From contig DIWR01000009.1 in NCBI GenBank assembly GCA_002428495.1, positions 58,150-122,149 on the forward strand: a stretch of 64,000 bases of DNA, in the 5' to 3' direction. Shown piece by piece: positions 25,257-34,357 of the stretch. Source of the stretch: Synergistaceae bacterium UBA6101 (GTDB lineage: Bacteria; Synergistota; Synergistia; Synergistales; Synergistaceae). Position numbers and translations under genes: made by a program. The notes beneath the pieces were generated by a model, which had not been told where the DNA came from, did no database searches, and saw only the letters and a list, made by a program, of their open reading frames with translations. The first letter of the stretch is position 1. Every line of letters starts with the position of its first letter.

Positions 25257-25323
25257 CGCACAGTGTATTGAGTAGTATGGGACCAGGTAACCCGCCTTTG
25301 ATCTACAGGCATCGTCAAAAGTA
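25257..25323. other. Short gap after relaxase gene
   Basis: No terminator or gene recognised; it separates the converging relaxase and AbiE remnants. Confidence 0.4.
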
Positions 25324-25395
25324 TTATTTTTTACGCAATTGAATCTCTCTTTTTTTAATAAACGCTTTCAATTGCATCGGGTTTTTGGTAATCAC
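25324..25395 (-). pseudogene. Truncated AbiEii-type toxin start
   Basis: Overlapping the AbiEi stop (GTGA overlap) a frame reads MITKNPMQLKAFIKKREIQ and stops after 23 codons. The NPMQLKAFIK opening is typical of AbiEii nucleotidyltransferase toxins, normally about 300 residues. The remainder of the toxin is absent, so the system is broken. Confidence 0.6.
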
Positions 25396-25985
25396 AGCAA
25401 AACCTCCATATATCTGAGTATCTTGGGCTTTACGCGTAACCGTTCCGCATATTCCAGGAGTTTTGCCACATCCTTTTCCCTGGAAACAGCATATGCTTTC
25501 ATTGCCGGAGTCACAAGCTGTATATCATAGACGCTTTTACCTTTTACGATGTCGCACAGTGTCCTTTCCACGTTATAGACGCTAAGAGGATTCCCGCAAG
25601 GCGAGGGTTTTTCTGTAATACCCAAATCATATATTTCGGGTATTACGAATTTTGAATTCGCATTATGTCTTTTAAGTCCGGCGGCATTGTAGCCATGGGG
25701 GAATGTCAGAGTGTAGCTTATCGGAGTGCAATCGGAAAGTCCGTGCAGATACAAAGCCGTTTCATTGGAAAAAATGCCTTTTGAAAAACGGTATTGCAGA
25801 AAATACATTTCGTCTTCCCACGTTTCAGGCAGTGCATAGATTCCTCTCGCCACGCGATAAACACGATTTGTCGTGACAAGCTCGCCCAGCGCGCTCCGCT
25901 GAATTCCCGCTGCAGTTACCTCCGAAGCGGTAATAAACCCCTTGCTATCTTTAAGCATTTTCAGGATCATTTCGCAGTCGTTCAT
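25392..25985 (-). CDS. AbiEi-type antitoxin (type IV toxin-antitoxin), toxin lost
   Basis: 197 residues. N-terminal winged helix (MILKMLKDSKGFITASEVTAAGIQRSAL, then VYRVARGIYALPET), typical of AbiEi transcriptional antitoxins, and a C-terminal domain with NVERTLCDIVKG. The ATG at 25985 follows AGGAGGTGACGG. AbiEi normally represses the operon and counters AbiEii. A lone antitoxin can still regulate or neutralise related toxins. Upstream AT-rich sequence contains imperfect dyads that may be its operator. Confidence 0.85.
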   Translation of the reverse strand: MNDCEMILKMLKDSKGFITASEVTAAGIQRSALGELVTTNRVYRVARGIYALPETWEDEMYFLQYRFSKGIFSNETALYLHGLSDCTPISYTLTFPHGYNAAGLKRHNANSKFVIPEIYDLGITEKPSPCGNPLSVYNVERTLCDIVKGKSVYDIQLVTPAMKAYAVSREKDVAKLLEYAERLRVKPKILRYMEVLL

Positions 25986-26109
25986 AACCGTCACCTCCTG
26001 CATGAACATTCACGCTACAAACTATAGCATAATGTAGTGTAAATGTTCAACAAGCGATAATCTATTAGTGCAATTAATTCGATCTCTGTCATGCGTGTCG
26101 AATAGCTGA

Positions 26110-26340
26110 TCAGTAATCCCAGCCATTGATAATGCCTGCTGCGAACCGGTCGGCAAGGACCTGTATGACTTTTTTCTCCTCGTCTGTAAGCCATTCCGGC
26201 CGGATATATTTAGCCAGGCGTTCGTCAATGACGTCAGCTGCCTCAGCTGCCTTCAGTACCTTGCATTTTCTGTCCCAGAGGAGCAGCAGTAGGTTAGGGT
26301 ATAAAGTGAAATCGAAGCTGTCATCATTGGTGCTTTTCAT
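26110..26340 (-). CDS. Small protein of unknown function downstream of PP2C
   Basis: 76 residues, not recognised. It opens MKSTNDDSFDFTLYPNLLLLLWDRKCKVL and continues with a helical, charged part (AADVIDERLAKYIRPEWLTDEEKKVIQVLADRF). No signal or membrane helix beyond a short LLLLLW run. AAAGGA lies upstream at a long spacing. It starts 10 bases after the phosphatase stop on the same strand, so it is probably cotranscribed with it. Confidence 0.6.
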   Translation of the reverse strand: MKSTNDDSFDFTLYPNLLLLLWDRKCKVLKAAEAADVIDERLAKYIRPEWLTDEEKKVIQVLADRFAAGIINGWDY

Positions 26341-26350
26341 TATTGGAAAA

Positions 26351-27106
26351 TCATTCCTTTGCCGTTGCGATCGCAATCGTTACGTTATCCTGATAGGCAA
26401 CGTCTTTCTCTAGAGTAGCCTTTATCAGTTCGTTTGACCATTTTTGCGGGTCAGGGTCATAAGCATCAATGATCTCATTTTCATTCAGCGTCTTGTAAAG
26501 ACCATCAGTACAGAGCACAACCGAGGTCCCAGGCACAAGTCTGGTTTTTCCCGAAGATATTTCTTTCAATTCCCATATGCCGATAAAGCTGCTGATCGAA
26601 TCCCTTCGAGGGTGCTTATCTGCAAAAGCTTTATCTATCTTACCTTCTTTCACCGCCGCATCAAGTGCGTTAGCGTAGAGGTGATCTTCGTTTAACTGCT
26701 TAAGCCCTGTATCTGAAAGGAGGTAAATGTGGCTGTCCCCGACGGAGATCCAATAGAGCATGTCGTTTTTTATAAGTGCAGCAATAAGGGTAGTTCCGCC
26801 GACAGTTCTTACCCCTCTTCTAATCATAAAACCAACGACTTCATTATTTGCATAACGGGCAGCCTGAAGCAGGGCTTCAGGGACATCGTATATTTCGTCC
26901 TCTGTCATAAGGAAGCTCTTTAACGCTTCACATGCTATCTGTGCGGCTTCTTTTCCGAAACTGGCTCCACCGATCCCGTCGCAAACAACAAGAAGATCCC
27001 GCTCAGCTTGCGCTGTGTGACCAAAAGCTGTGGTCGAAATATAAAAAGCGTCCTGCTGTTCGTCCCTTTTTCCAATGTCCTGTGCTCCACCGAGTAGTAT
27101 CTTCAT
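26351..27106 (-). CDS. PP2C-family Ser/Thr protein phosphatase
   Basis: 251 residues, full-length Stp/PrpC type. Metal-site motifs: GKRDEQQDAFY, LLVVCDGIGGASFGKEAA, the GGTTLIAALI strand, VGDSHIYLL, LCTDGLYKTL and the closing DNVTIAIA. RBS GAAGGAG before the ATG. No matching kinase gene is visible nearby. PP2C genes of this type occur in defence islands and in secretion loci; here it lies divergent from a restriction operon. A fragment of a paralogue lies outside the island at 50821. Confidence 0.92.
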   Translation of the reverse strand: MKILLGGAQDIGKRDEQQDAFYISTTAFGHTAQAERDLLVVCDGIGGASFGKEAAQIACEALKSFLMTEDEIYDVPEALLQAARYANNEVVGFMIRRGVRTVGGTTLIAALIKNDMLYWISVGDSHIYLLSDTGLKQLNEDHLYANALDAAVKEGKIDKAFADKHPRRDSISSFIGIWELKEISSGKTRLVPGTSVVLCTDGLYKTLNENEIIDAYDPDPQKWSNELIKATLEKDVAYQDNVTIAIATAKE

Positions 27107-27434
27107 TTTACTCTCCTTCTAACCTGGTGATATGCTGTCTGATAACATTATACCGCTCGGAAGATCACCGCTTAACGCGAAATGAATAAATATAAAAGAT
27201 CATCATTATTAAACATTGTTAATATTTTAATAGATTTATGATACGATTAGGTATAATCTATGAAGACACTTTTTTGTGATGCTGTTACTTGCCATTTCAC
27301 TATATGTTACAAACTGCCAATCGATAAAACTTAAAATAAAAATCTGCAGAATCTGTCCGAAACAGTTCTGCAGCCATTGCATATATTGACAAAAATATCA
27401 TATTTATAGAATAGATAACGAGAGGAAGCAGAAA
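27107..27434. promoter_or_regulatory. Divergent region before hsdMSR with palindrome
   Basis: 330 AT-rich bases. A near-perfect palindrome CTGCAGAA-N-CTGT...ACAG-TTCTGCAG (27344-27373) is followed by TTGACA at 27386-27391 and an AT-rich -10 region before hsdM. It may be the operator or a self-methylation control of the restriction operon. No gene seen. Confidence 0.55.
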
Positions 27435-29003
27435 ATGGCTGACAACAGAAAAGAACAGGAACGTGCCGAGCTTCACCGGACTATATGGAGCATTGCCAAC
27501 GACCTCAGAGGAAGCGTAGACGGATGGGACTTTAAACAATATGTTCTGGGGATGCTCTTTTATCGCTACATTTCAGAAAACATGACTGTCTACATAAATA
27601 GGGGAGAATGGGAAACGGGCAACAAGGATTTCGACTATGCAAAGATCTCGGACATTGAAGCAGAACAGGCCCGGGAAGATCTGGTCAAAACAAAGGGCTT
27701 CTTTATCCTGCCCAGCGAGCTTTTCGAAAATATCCGCGCCAAGGCGAAGGACGATGAGAACCTCAATGAGACCCTGGAGCGCATCTTCAGCAACATTGAA
27801 GCTTCAGCGCAGGGGACAGACAGCGAGGACAATTTTAAGGGTCTCTTTGACGACATAGACGCAAACAGCAACAAACTTGGCAGTTCCGTGGCAAAACGGA
27901 ATGAAAAGATGGTCAAGCTTCTGAATTCAATCGCAGAGATGAAGCTTGGGGATTACAAGGATAATACGATAGACGCTTTCGGAGACGCTTATGAATACCT
28001 TATGGGGATGTACGCCTCCAACGCAGGAAAGAGCGGCGGCGAGTACTATACGCCTCAGGAAGTATCCGAACTTCTGACACGCATTGCATTGGTGGGGAAA
28101 ACCGAAGTGAACAAGGTATATGACCCGGCCTGCGGTTCCGGTTCCCTTTTGCTTAAGTTCGCAAAGATCCTCGGCAAGGACAAAGTCCGTCTCGGGTTCT
28201 ACGGCCAGGAGATAAACATAACTACATACAACCTCTGCCGCATAAATATGTTCCTTCATGACATCGATTATGACAAATTCGACATTGGACTTGGAGACAC
28301 ACTCACCGACCCACTTCACTGGGACGACGAGCCTTTCGAGGCGATCGTCTCCAATCCTCCGTACTCGATCAACTGGAAGGGCGACAGCGACCCCATACTG
28401 ATCAACGACCCGCGCTTTTCCCCTGCAGGTGTGCTTGCGCCAAAATCCAAGGCGGACCTTGCGTTCATAATGCACTCCCTTTCATGGCTTGCCACAAACG
28501 GTACTGCGGCCATCGTCTGCTTTCCCGGAGTTATGTACAGGGGTGGGGCAGAAAAGAAGATCCGGCAGTATCTCATCGACAACAACTATGTTGACTGCGT
28601 CATCCAGCTGCCCAGCAACCTGTTTTACGGGACAAGCATAGCGACATGCATAATGGTCCTCAAGAAGTCAAAGCCAGAAAACAGCACACTCTTCATCGAC
28701 GCTTCAAGCGAGTTTGTCAAGGTAACGAACAACAACAAGCTCATGCAGGATAACATGGACAAAATTATAGAGGCCTTCAGGACAAGAGAGGATATTGAAC
28801 ATTTCTCAAGGCTTGTGCCCAACAGCAAGATCGAAGAACAGGATTATAACCTTTCTGTTACCACCTATGTAGAACAAAATGACACTCGTGAAGTTATCGA
28901 TATAACCAGGCTCAATGTTGAGATAGAAGAAATTGTGGCTAGAGAGCAGGTACTACGTGATGAGATAGATAAGATCATCGCGGAAATTGAGGCAGGCGTA
29001 TGA
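27435..29003 (+). CDS. hsdM: Type I restriction-modification methyltransferase subunit
   Basis: 522 residues, full length. N-terminal helical HsdM domain, then the adenine methyltransferase fold: SAM-binding VYDPACGSGSLLLKF and catalytic NPPY (AIVSNPPYSINW). Together with HsdS it methylates adenine at the target site. RBS GAGAGGAAG precedes the ATG. The stop overlaps the hsdS start by four bases, as is usual for coupled type I genes. Close to the EcoR124/IC-type in overall pattern. Confidence 0.96.
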   Translation: MADNRKEQERAELHRTIWSIANDLRGSVDGWDFKQYVLGMLFYRYISENMTVYINRGEWETGNKDFDYAKISDIEAEQAREDLVKTKGFFILPSELFENIRAKAKDDENLNETLERIFSNIEASAQGTDSEDNFKGLFDDIDANSNKLGSSVAKRNEKMVKLLNSIAEMKLGDYKDNTIDAFGDAYEYLMGMYASNAGKSGGEYYTPQEVSELLTRIALVGKTEVNKVYDPACGSGSLLLKFAKILGKDKVRLGFYGQEINITTYNLCRINMFLHDIDYDKFDIGLGDTLTDPLHWDDEPFEAIVSNPPYSINWKGDSDPILINDPRFSPAGVLAPKSKADLAFIMHSLSWLATNGTAAIVCFPGVMYRGGAEKKIRQYLIDNNYVDCVIQLPSNLFYGTSIATCIMVLKKSKPENSTLFIDASSEFVKVTNNNKLMQDNMDKIIEAFRTREDIEHFSRLVPNSKIEEQDYNLSVTTYVEQNDTREVIDITRLNVEIEEIVAREQVLRDEIDKIIAEIEAGV

Positions 29004-30109
29004 GCAAGCTGGAGGAACTGATCAACGAGCTATGTCCTGATGGTGTGGAATATGTACCTTTGGGAGAAGCGTTAAAAAACAATAATGCCTCAGAAAGTGT
29101 TTCGAAGAAAGACTACAAGGAAGTTGGGAACATACCTATTATAGATCAAAGCCAAGCGTATATCGCAGCTTATACTGATAAAGAATCTGCCATACCACCT
29201 ATATTGCCATGCATTATTTTTGGTGATCACACACGGATAGTAAAATATGCAGATCAAAAATTCGCTCAAGGCGATAGCGGAACAAAAGTATTTGTTCCTA
29301 CCTCTAAGGCTGCAGAGACAAAATATGTTTACTATGCTTTTTGCCATCTTATTATCCCGTCAAGAGGCTATAATCGTCATTGGTCAATTGTTAAAGATAC
29401 TAAAATTCCCCTCCCGCCGTTGCCTGTGCAGCGTGAAATTGTCCGTATTCTGGACAATTTCACAGAGCTTACAGCAGAGCTTACAGCAGAGCTTACAGCA
29501 GAGCTTACAGCCAGAAAAAAGCAGTATGAGTATTATCGGAACCACCTTTTGACATTTGGAGATGATGTGCCAATGATAGCACTTGGCGATACATGTCATA
29601 TGAGATCAGGCAAAGCAATCTCTTCATCTCGAATTTCAATTCAAAAGGCTGGAAACACATCTTTCGCGTGTTTTGGTGGAAATGGAATACGAGGCTACGT
29701 AAAAGAAGCCAGTCATCATGGAGAATTTCCTATTATTGGACGACAGGGAGCTTTATGTGGAAATGTAAACTATGCTACTGGTAACTTTTATGCCACTGAA
29801 CACGCTGTGGTGGTCGAGTCACTGGGGAAGTACAATCAGAGGTTTTTATTTTATTTACTTACAGCAATGAACCTGAATCAATATAAATCACAAGGGGCTC
29901 AACCCGGGTTGGCTGTTGGTAACATAGAAAATCTTTTTGCTCCGGTACCAACACTGGAAATACAGGAGCGCATTGTTGCCATACTCGACCGCTTTGATAC
30001 CCTGTGCAATGACTTAACAAGCGGTCTGCCTGCGGAAATAGAGGCAAGGCGCAAACAATATGAATATTACAGGGACAAGTTGCTGACCTTCAAGGAGGCG
30101 AAGGCTTGA
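29000..30109 (+). CDS. hsdS: Type I restriction-modification specificity subunit with TAEL-repeat linker
   Basis: 369 residues. Two target-recognition domains (~15-150 and ~195-335), each followed by a conserved helix (PPLPVQREIVRILDNF and IQERIVAILDRFDTL). Between them the spacer helix carries three full TAEL units after a TEL: four exact 12-base units at 29465-29512. In EcoR124 the number of such units sets the spacing of the two half-sites. The protein ends in a KQYEYYRDKLL segment that repeats the end of the first half. Confidence 0.93.
   Translation: MSKLEELINELCPDGVEYVPLGEALKNNNASESVSKKDYKEVGNIPIIDQSQAYIAAYTDKESAIPPILPCIIFGDHTRIVKYADQKFAQGDSGTKVFVPTSKAAETKYVYYAFCHLIIPSRGYNRHWSIVKDTKIPLPPLPVQREIVRILDNFTELTAELTAELTAELTARKKQYEYYRNHLLTFGDDVPMIALGDTCHMRSGKAISSSRISIQKAGNTSFACFGGNGIRGYVKEASHHGEFPIIGRQGALCGNVNYATGNFYATEHAVVVESLGKYNQRFLFYLLTAMNLNQYKSQGAQPGLAVGNIENLFAPVPTLEIQERIVAILDRFDTLCNDLTSGLPAEIEARRKQYEYYRDKLLTFKEAKA
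29465..29512 (+). repeat. Four 12-base tandem repeats in hsdS
   Basis: GAGCTTACAGCA occurs three times and then once with a last-base change (GAGCTTACAGCC). Each unit adds four residues, so copy-number change keeps the frame and lengthens the inter-domain helix. Confidence 0.95.
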
Positions 30110-33100
30110 ACAAATATAATATTGTCGCCAGTACGGATGAATCGACGGTCGTTGCCGAATATACACCCAATTATGTACGGTCCTCAAAATACCAGAGCGA
30201 GGCGGAACTTGAGCGGGTATTCATCAGCATCCTGGAATCACAGGGATATGAACACCTGAAGATCCGCAATGAAGCCGAACTGACAGCGAACCTGCAAAGA
30301 CAGCTTGAGCTTCTCAACAACTACTCCTTTACCGGAGGCGAATGGGAAAGATTTTTTGCCGAATGCCTCGCCAACACCAACGAGGGCATTGTTGAAAAGA
30401 CCCGAAAGATCCAGGACGATCACATCCAGATACTCAAAAGGGATGACGGCACGACCAAGAACATCTACCTTTTGGACAAGAAGAACATCCACAACAACCG
30501 TCTGCAGGTCATCAACCAGTATGAAGAGCCGGGCGGGAAACATGAAGCAAGATACGACGTTACCGTCCTTGTAAACGGCCTTCCCCTCGTGCATGTCGAG
30601 CTTAAGAGGCGGGGAGTGGCTATAAGGGAAGCCTTCAACCAGATCAACCGCTACCAGCGGGACAGCTTTTGGGCTTCATCGGGCCTCTATGAATATGTTC
30701 AGATATTTGTAATATCCAACGGGACACATACGAAGTATTACAGCAATACAACCAGATACGCTCATATAAAGGAGCAGCTGGGCAGGGAAAGAAAAAAGAG
30801 CAAGAAGACGAGCAACAGCTTTGAATTCACCAGTTACTGGGCAGATGCGAACAACAAGACCATTCCCGACCTTATGGGATTTACAGGTACATTTTTCGCC
30901 AGGCACACCATCTTAAACATCCTCACAAAGTATTGTGTATTCACTTCTGAAGAACTCCTGCTTGCAATGCGCCCATATCAGATTGCCGCTACAGAACGTA
31001 TATTGTCCCGCATCATGATATCGACAAACTACAAAAAGATGGGAACTTTGGATGCGGGTGGATATATATGGCACACTACGGGCTCAGGCAAGACCCTGAC
31101 GAGCTTCAAGACGGCGCAGCTTGCGTCTCTCTTGCCCTATATCGACAAGGTGCTATTTGTCGTGGACCGCAAGGACCTTGACTACCAGACCATGAAGGAA
31201 TACGACCGTTTCGAAAAGGGCGCGGCAAACGGCAACACTTCAACAAGGGTGCTCCAAAGGCAGTTGGAGGACAGAAACGAGAAGGGAAGCCCGCACGAAT
31301 ATAAGATCATAGTCACGACGATCCAAAAGCTGGATATCTTTATACGAAAAAACAAGCAGCATGATGTCTATAAAAAGCATGTTGTCCTGATCTTCGACGA
31401 GTGCCACCGTTCACAATTTGGCGACATGCACCAGGCGATTGTCAAAAGCTTTAAGAATTATCATATATTCGGCTTTACCGGAACGCCAATATTTGCCTCA
31501 AACGCAGGTTCCGCAGGCGATCCGCTCCTCAGGACGACAGAGCAGGCTTTCGGCGAAAAACTGCATACATATACTATCGTCGATGCCATCAACGACAGCA
31601 ATGTCCTGCCCTTCAGGATAGACTTCATAAATACCATCAAGATGCCCGACAATATAGATGACAAAAAAATTTATACCATTGACCGTGAAAAAGCCCTTGC
31701 AGACCCCAAGCGGATAAAAGAGATAGTTTCGTATGTCCTGGATCACTTTGACCAGAAGACGAAAAGAAGCAGTTTTTATACTTTCACCGCAAAATGGGAA
31801 GAACCGGACAAAGATGACCGAAGAGCCAGGATCGAAAAGCGTGAAACAAGACGGATCGCAGGCTTCAATTCCATATTCGCAGCCACTTCGATCCCGATGG
31901 CAATAAAGTATTATGCGGAGTTCAGGAAGCAGACAGAGGCAAAAAAGCGCAAGCTTGTCCTGGCGACGATCTTCAGTTTCAGCGCCAACGAGGAAGAGCC
32001 CGAAGGCCTGCTGCCCGATGAAGATTTCAACATTGAAAACCTCGACCAGAGTTCGAGGGATTTTCTTGATTCAGCGATAAAGGATTACAACGCCGTTTTC
32101 AACACGAATTACGACACATCTTCCGATAAATTCCAGAACTACTACAAAGACCTTTCACTTCGAATGAAAAACAGGGAGATAGATATCCTGGTAGTGGTAA
32201 ACATGTTCCTGACCGGGTTTGACGCAACCACGCTGAACACTTTATGGGTAGACAAGAACCTGAGACAGCACGGACTGATCCAGGCGTTTTCACGGACAAA
32301 CCGCATCCTTAACAGCGTCAAGACATTTGGAAACATCGTCTGTTTTCGTGATCTTAAGGATGAGACAGACAAAGCAATCGCCCTCTTTGGCAACAAGGAC
32401 GCAGGGGGCATAGTGCTTCTCAAGACATTCGACGAATACTACAGCGGTTATTATGATGACAACGGGCACAAGCCGGGTTACGAGGAACTTATTAAAGAAC
32501 TTGAAGATCAGTTTCCGCTGGGACAGCCTATTGTGGGGGAAGAAGCCCAGAAGGAGTTTATCCGCCTTTACGGAGGCATCCTTAGACTGAGAAACATCCT
32601 CACCTCTTTTGATGATTTTGAAGGCAAAGAAATTCTCTCAGAAAGGGACTTCCAGGACTATCAGAGCGTGTACATAGATATGTACCAGGACTTCAGGAAA
32701 AGCACAGGAGCAGACAAGGAAAGCATCAACGACGATATTGTTTTCGAGATCGAACTGATCCGGCAGATAGAGGTAAATATCGACTACATCCTCATGCTTG
32801 TAGCCAAATACCAGCAGTCCAACTGTAAGGACAAGACCATCCTCACGACCATCGACAAAGCCATCAATTCAAGCATTGAGCTCCGCAGCAAGAAAGAGCT
32901 CATAGAGCGTTTCATAGAACAGATCAACGTCTCATCAAAAGTAGACGATGACTGGCGTACGTTCCTGGACGAAAGCAAGGAAGAAGAGATCTCCGCACTG
33001 ATAGAAGAAGAAAAGTTAAAACCGGAAGAGACCCGCCGTTTTATTGCCAATGCACTGCGCGACGGAACGCTGAAGACGACCGGCACGGCAATTGACAAGA

Positions 33101-33204
33101 TCATGCCCCCGGTATCAAGGTTCGGAGGCTTACGCACGGAGAAGAAGCAAGGCATCATAGAAAAGTTGCTCGTCTTCTTTGAGAAGTACTTGGGGTTGGT
33201 GTAA
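30106..33204 (+). CDS. hsdR: Type I restriction endonuclease/translocase subunit
   Basis: 1032 residues, full length. N-terminal nuclease region with EARYDVTVLV...HVELKRRG (D-ExK site), Walker A TTGSGKTLTSF, DECHRSQFG box (DEAD-type), TGTPI motif and C-terminal helicase motifs up to FSRTNRILN. It cuts DNA after ATP-driven translocation. Starts at TTG overlapping the hsdS stop; AAGGAGG lies 7 bases upstream. With hsdM and hsdS it forms an apparently intact operon. Confidence 0.96.
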   Translation: MNKYNIVASTDESTVVAEYTPNYVRSSKYQSEAELERVFISILESQGYEHLKIRNEAELTANLQRQLELLNNYSFTGGEWERFFAECLANTNEGIVEKTRKIQDDHIQILKRDDGTTKNIYLLDKKNIHNNRLQVINQYEEPGGKHEARYDVTVLVNGLPLVHVELKRRGVAIREAFNQINRYQRDSFWASSGLYEYVQIFVISNGTHTKYYSNTTRYAHIKEQLGRERKKSKKTSNSFEFTSYWADANNKTIPDLMGFTGTFFARHTILNILTKYCVFTSEELLLAMRPYQIAATERILSRIMISTNYKKMGTLDAGGYIWHTTGSGKTLTSFKTAQLASLLPYIDKVLFVVDRKDLDYQTMKEYDRFEKGAANGNTSTRVLQRQLEDRNEKGSPHEYKIIVTTIQKLDIFIRKNKQHDVYKKHVVLIFDECHRSQFGDMHQAIVKSFKNYHIFGFTGTPIFASNAGSAGDPLLRTTEQAFGEKLHTYTIVDAINDSNVLPFRIDFINTIKMPDNIDDKKIYTIDREKALADPKRIKEIVSYVLDHFDQKTKRSSFYTFTAKWEEPDKDDRRARIEKRETRRIAGFNSIFAATSIPMAIKYYAEFRKQTEAKKRKLVLATIFSFSANEEEPEGLLPDEDFNIENLDQSSRDFLDSAIKDYNAVFNTNYDTSSDKFQNYYKDLSLRMKNREIDILVVVNMFLTGFDATTLNTLWVDKNLRQHGLIQAFSRTNRILNSVKTFGNIVCFRDLKDETDKAIALFGNKDAGGIVLLKTFDEYYSGYYDDNGHKPGYEELIKELEDQFPLGQPIVGEEAQKEFIRLYGGILRLRNILTSFDDFEGKEILSERDFQDYQSVYIDMYQDFRKSTGADKESINDDIVFEIELIRQIEVNIDYILMLVAKYQQSNCKDKTILTTIDKAINSSIELRSKKELIERFIEQINVSSKVDDDWRTFLDESKEEEISALIEEEKLKPEETRRFIANALRDGTLKTTGTAIDKIMPPVSRFGGLRTEKKQGIIEKLLVFFEKYLGLV

Positions 33205-33307
33205 GACTTATTTAACTATTGATCCAGATGCTGCTACATCAGAGGTACGGGGCTATCAAGAAGAAATGATGGATAGTGTTTCAATAGTGTGGCACAGGAG
33301 GTAAAAA

Positions 33308-33934
33308 ATGCCTAATATACAAACAGAAACATTCCAAGGTTATTGCCCTACGCAAGACAAATGGGAGAAAGTTGAACAGGAATATTTCGATGTTACAACA
33401 AAGGATTCTAATCATCGCCAATATCTCAAAGGCCTTATGAATTGCCCTTATATCTGTTTTAAAAACGGCACTTGCCCAATAAGCGAAGATTGTCCTGTCC
33501 TAAAAGGAGAGTGGACGTCTGATAGTCCGGATGTATTAATAGCACTGCAATTCAATGATTCTGACGGAAATCGACGCGAAATTGTTGATGAAGTAATAAA
33601 ACCGGTTTGCAGTGAAATGGGACTTAATGCTTTTATTGTTTTGGATATTGAACATAACGATGTCGTGTATGATGTTATTTTAAAATCAATTTCAAAAAGC
33701 CGCTTCATAATCGCTGACCTTACTTATAACAATAACGGAGCATATTACGAAGCGGGGTACGCCAAAGGACAGGGGAAAATTGTTATTCATACCTGTTATA
33801 AAGAGTGGTTTACTACAAGTGGAGTTCATTTTGATGTTAACGCGCTTAACCTTATTATTTATGATGATAATAATGACCTTGCGATTAAGTTAAGAAACCG
33901 CATTCGCGAAACTGGGAATATTATAACAAAGTAG
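33308..33934 (+). CDS. Nucleoside 2-deoxyribosyltransferase-like protein with Cys cluster
   Basis: 208 residues. N-terminal ~70 residues carry a Cys cluster (CPYICFKNGTC, DCPVL), maybe a zinc site. The rest has the deoxyribosyltransferase-like Rossmann fold: VLIALQF, SRFIIADLTYNNNGAYYEAGYAKGQGK, with the conserved Asp and the candidate nucleophile Glu in YYEAGYA. Such domains act on nucleotides and also occur as effectors in anti-phage systems. RBS AGGAGG. It follows hsdR by 100 bases in the same direction, suggesting an accessory defence role. Not proven. Confidence 0.65.
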   Translation: MPNIQTETFQGYCPTQDKWEKVEQEYFDVTTKDSNHRQYLKGLMNCPYICFKNGTCPISEDCPVLKGEWTSDSPDVLIALQFNDSDGNRREIVDEVIKPVCSEMGLNAFIVLDIEHNDVVYDVILKSISKSRFIIADLTYNNNGAYYEAGYAKGQGKIVIHTCYKEWFTTSGVHFDVNALNLIIYDDNNDLAIKLRNRIRETGNIITK

Positions 33935-34357
33935 AATAAATTGTAAAAATCAGCACTACATACACATAATTCTTAATATACCTTGGCCCAAAACTGTCTA
34001 GATTATTCTGTTCCATCCAGGTTATCCGCCCACCATTGGGCCAGTTTTGTTTTTTCCTGCCTGAGGATCACTGGCGTATACTGGGGCTTGCTTTCAGCAA
34101 GTAACGACATCCATGCAAATATGGATAAGGGTGTGCAGAGCATTTCCATTCCTTTTCTCGGTATTCGTGCTCATATGCACTAACACAATAAACCTGATAA
34201 ATCGGCAACAAGTATATATATTTTTATATGGAAGTTTATTGTACCCATTGTGCAACGCAGTTGCATTATGGGTATGATCATGTTATAATGACTCCAATAA
34301 GACAAAGATATGATTTTACATAATTATAACCATTACTTTATTAGGTGGAGTCAAAAA
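33935..34357. promoter_or_regulatory. Gap with decayed integrase end and ABC-operon promoter
   Basis: Besides an integrase remnant at 34003-34105, it holds a promoter TTGCAT-17-TATAAT (34261-34289). A 29-bp near-palindrome at 34244-34272 (CCCAT-N2-TGCAA / TTGCA-N2-ATGGG) covers the -35 box, so the ABC operon is probably repressed by a dimeric regulator not encoded next to it. Confidence 0.65.
34003..34105 (-). pseudogene. Remnant of a second copy of the right-end recombinase
   Basis: Reads AESKPQYTPVILRQEKTKLA then QWWADNLDG and stop, matching the C-terminus of the protein at 44313 (ADGKPQYPPEIFMKQRAELA, QWWADKLEG). Only about 33 residues are left, without a start. Confidence 0.7.

Noticed and set aside
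29465..29512. CRISPR-like repeats
   Set aside because: Units are contiguous 12-mers inside hsdS with no spacers; no CRISPR array or cas gene was seen in the window.
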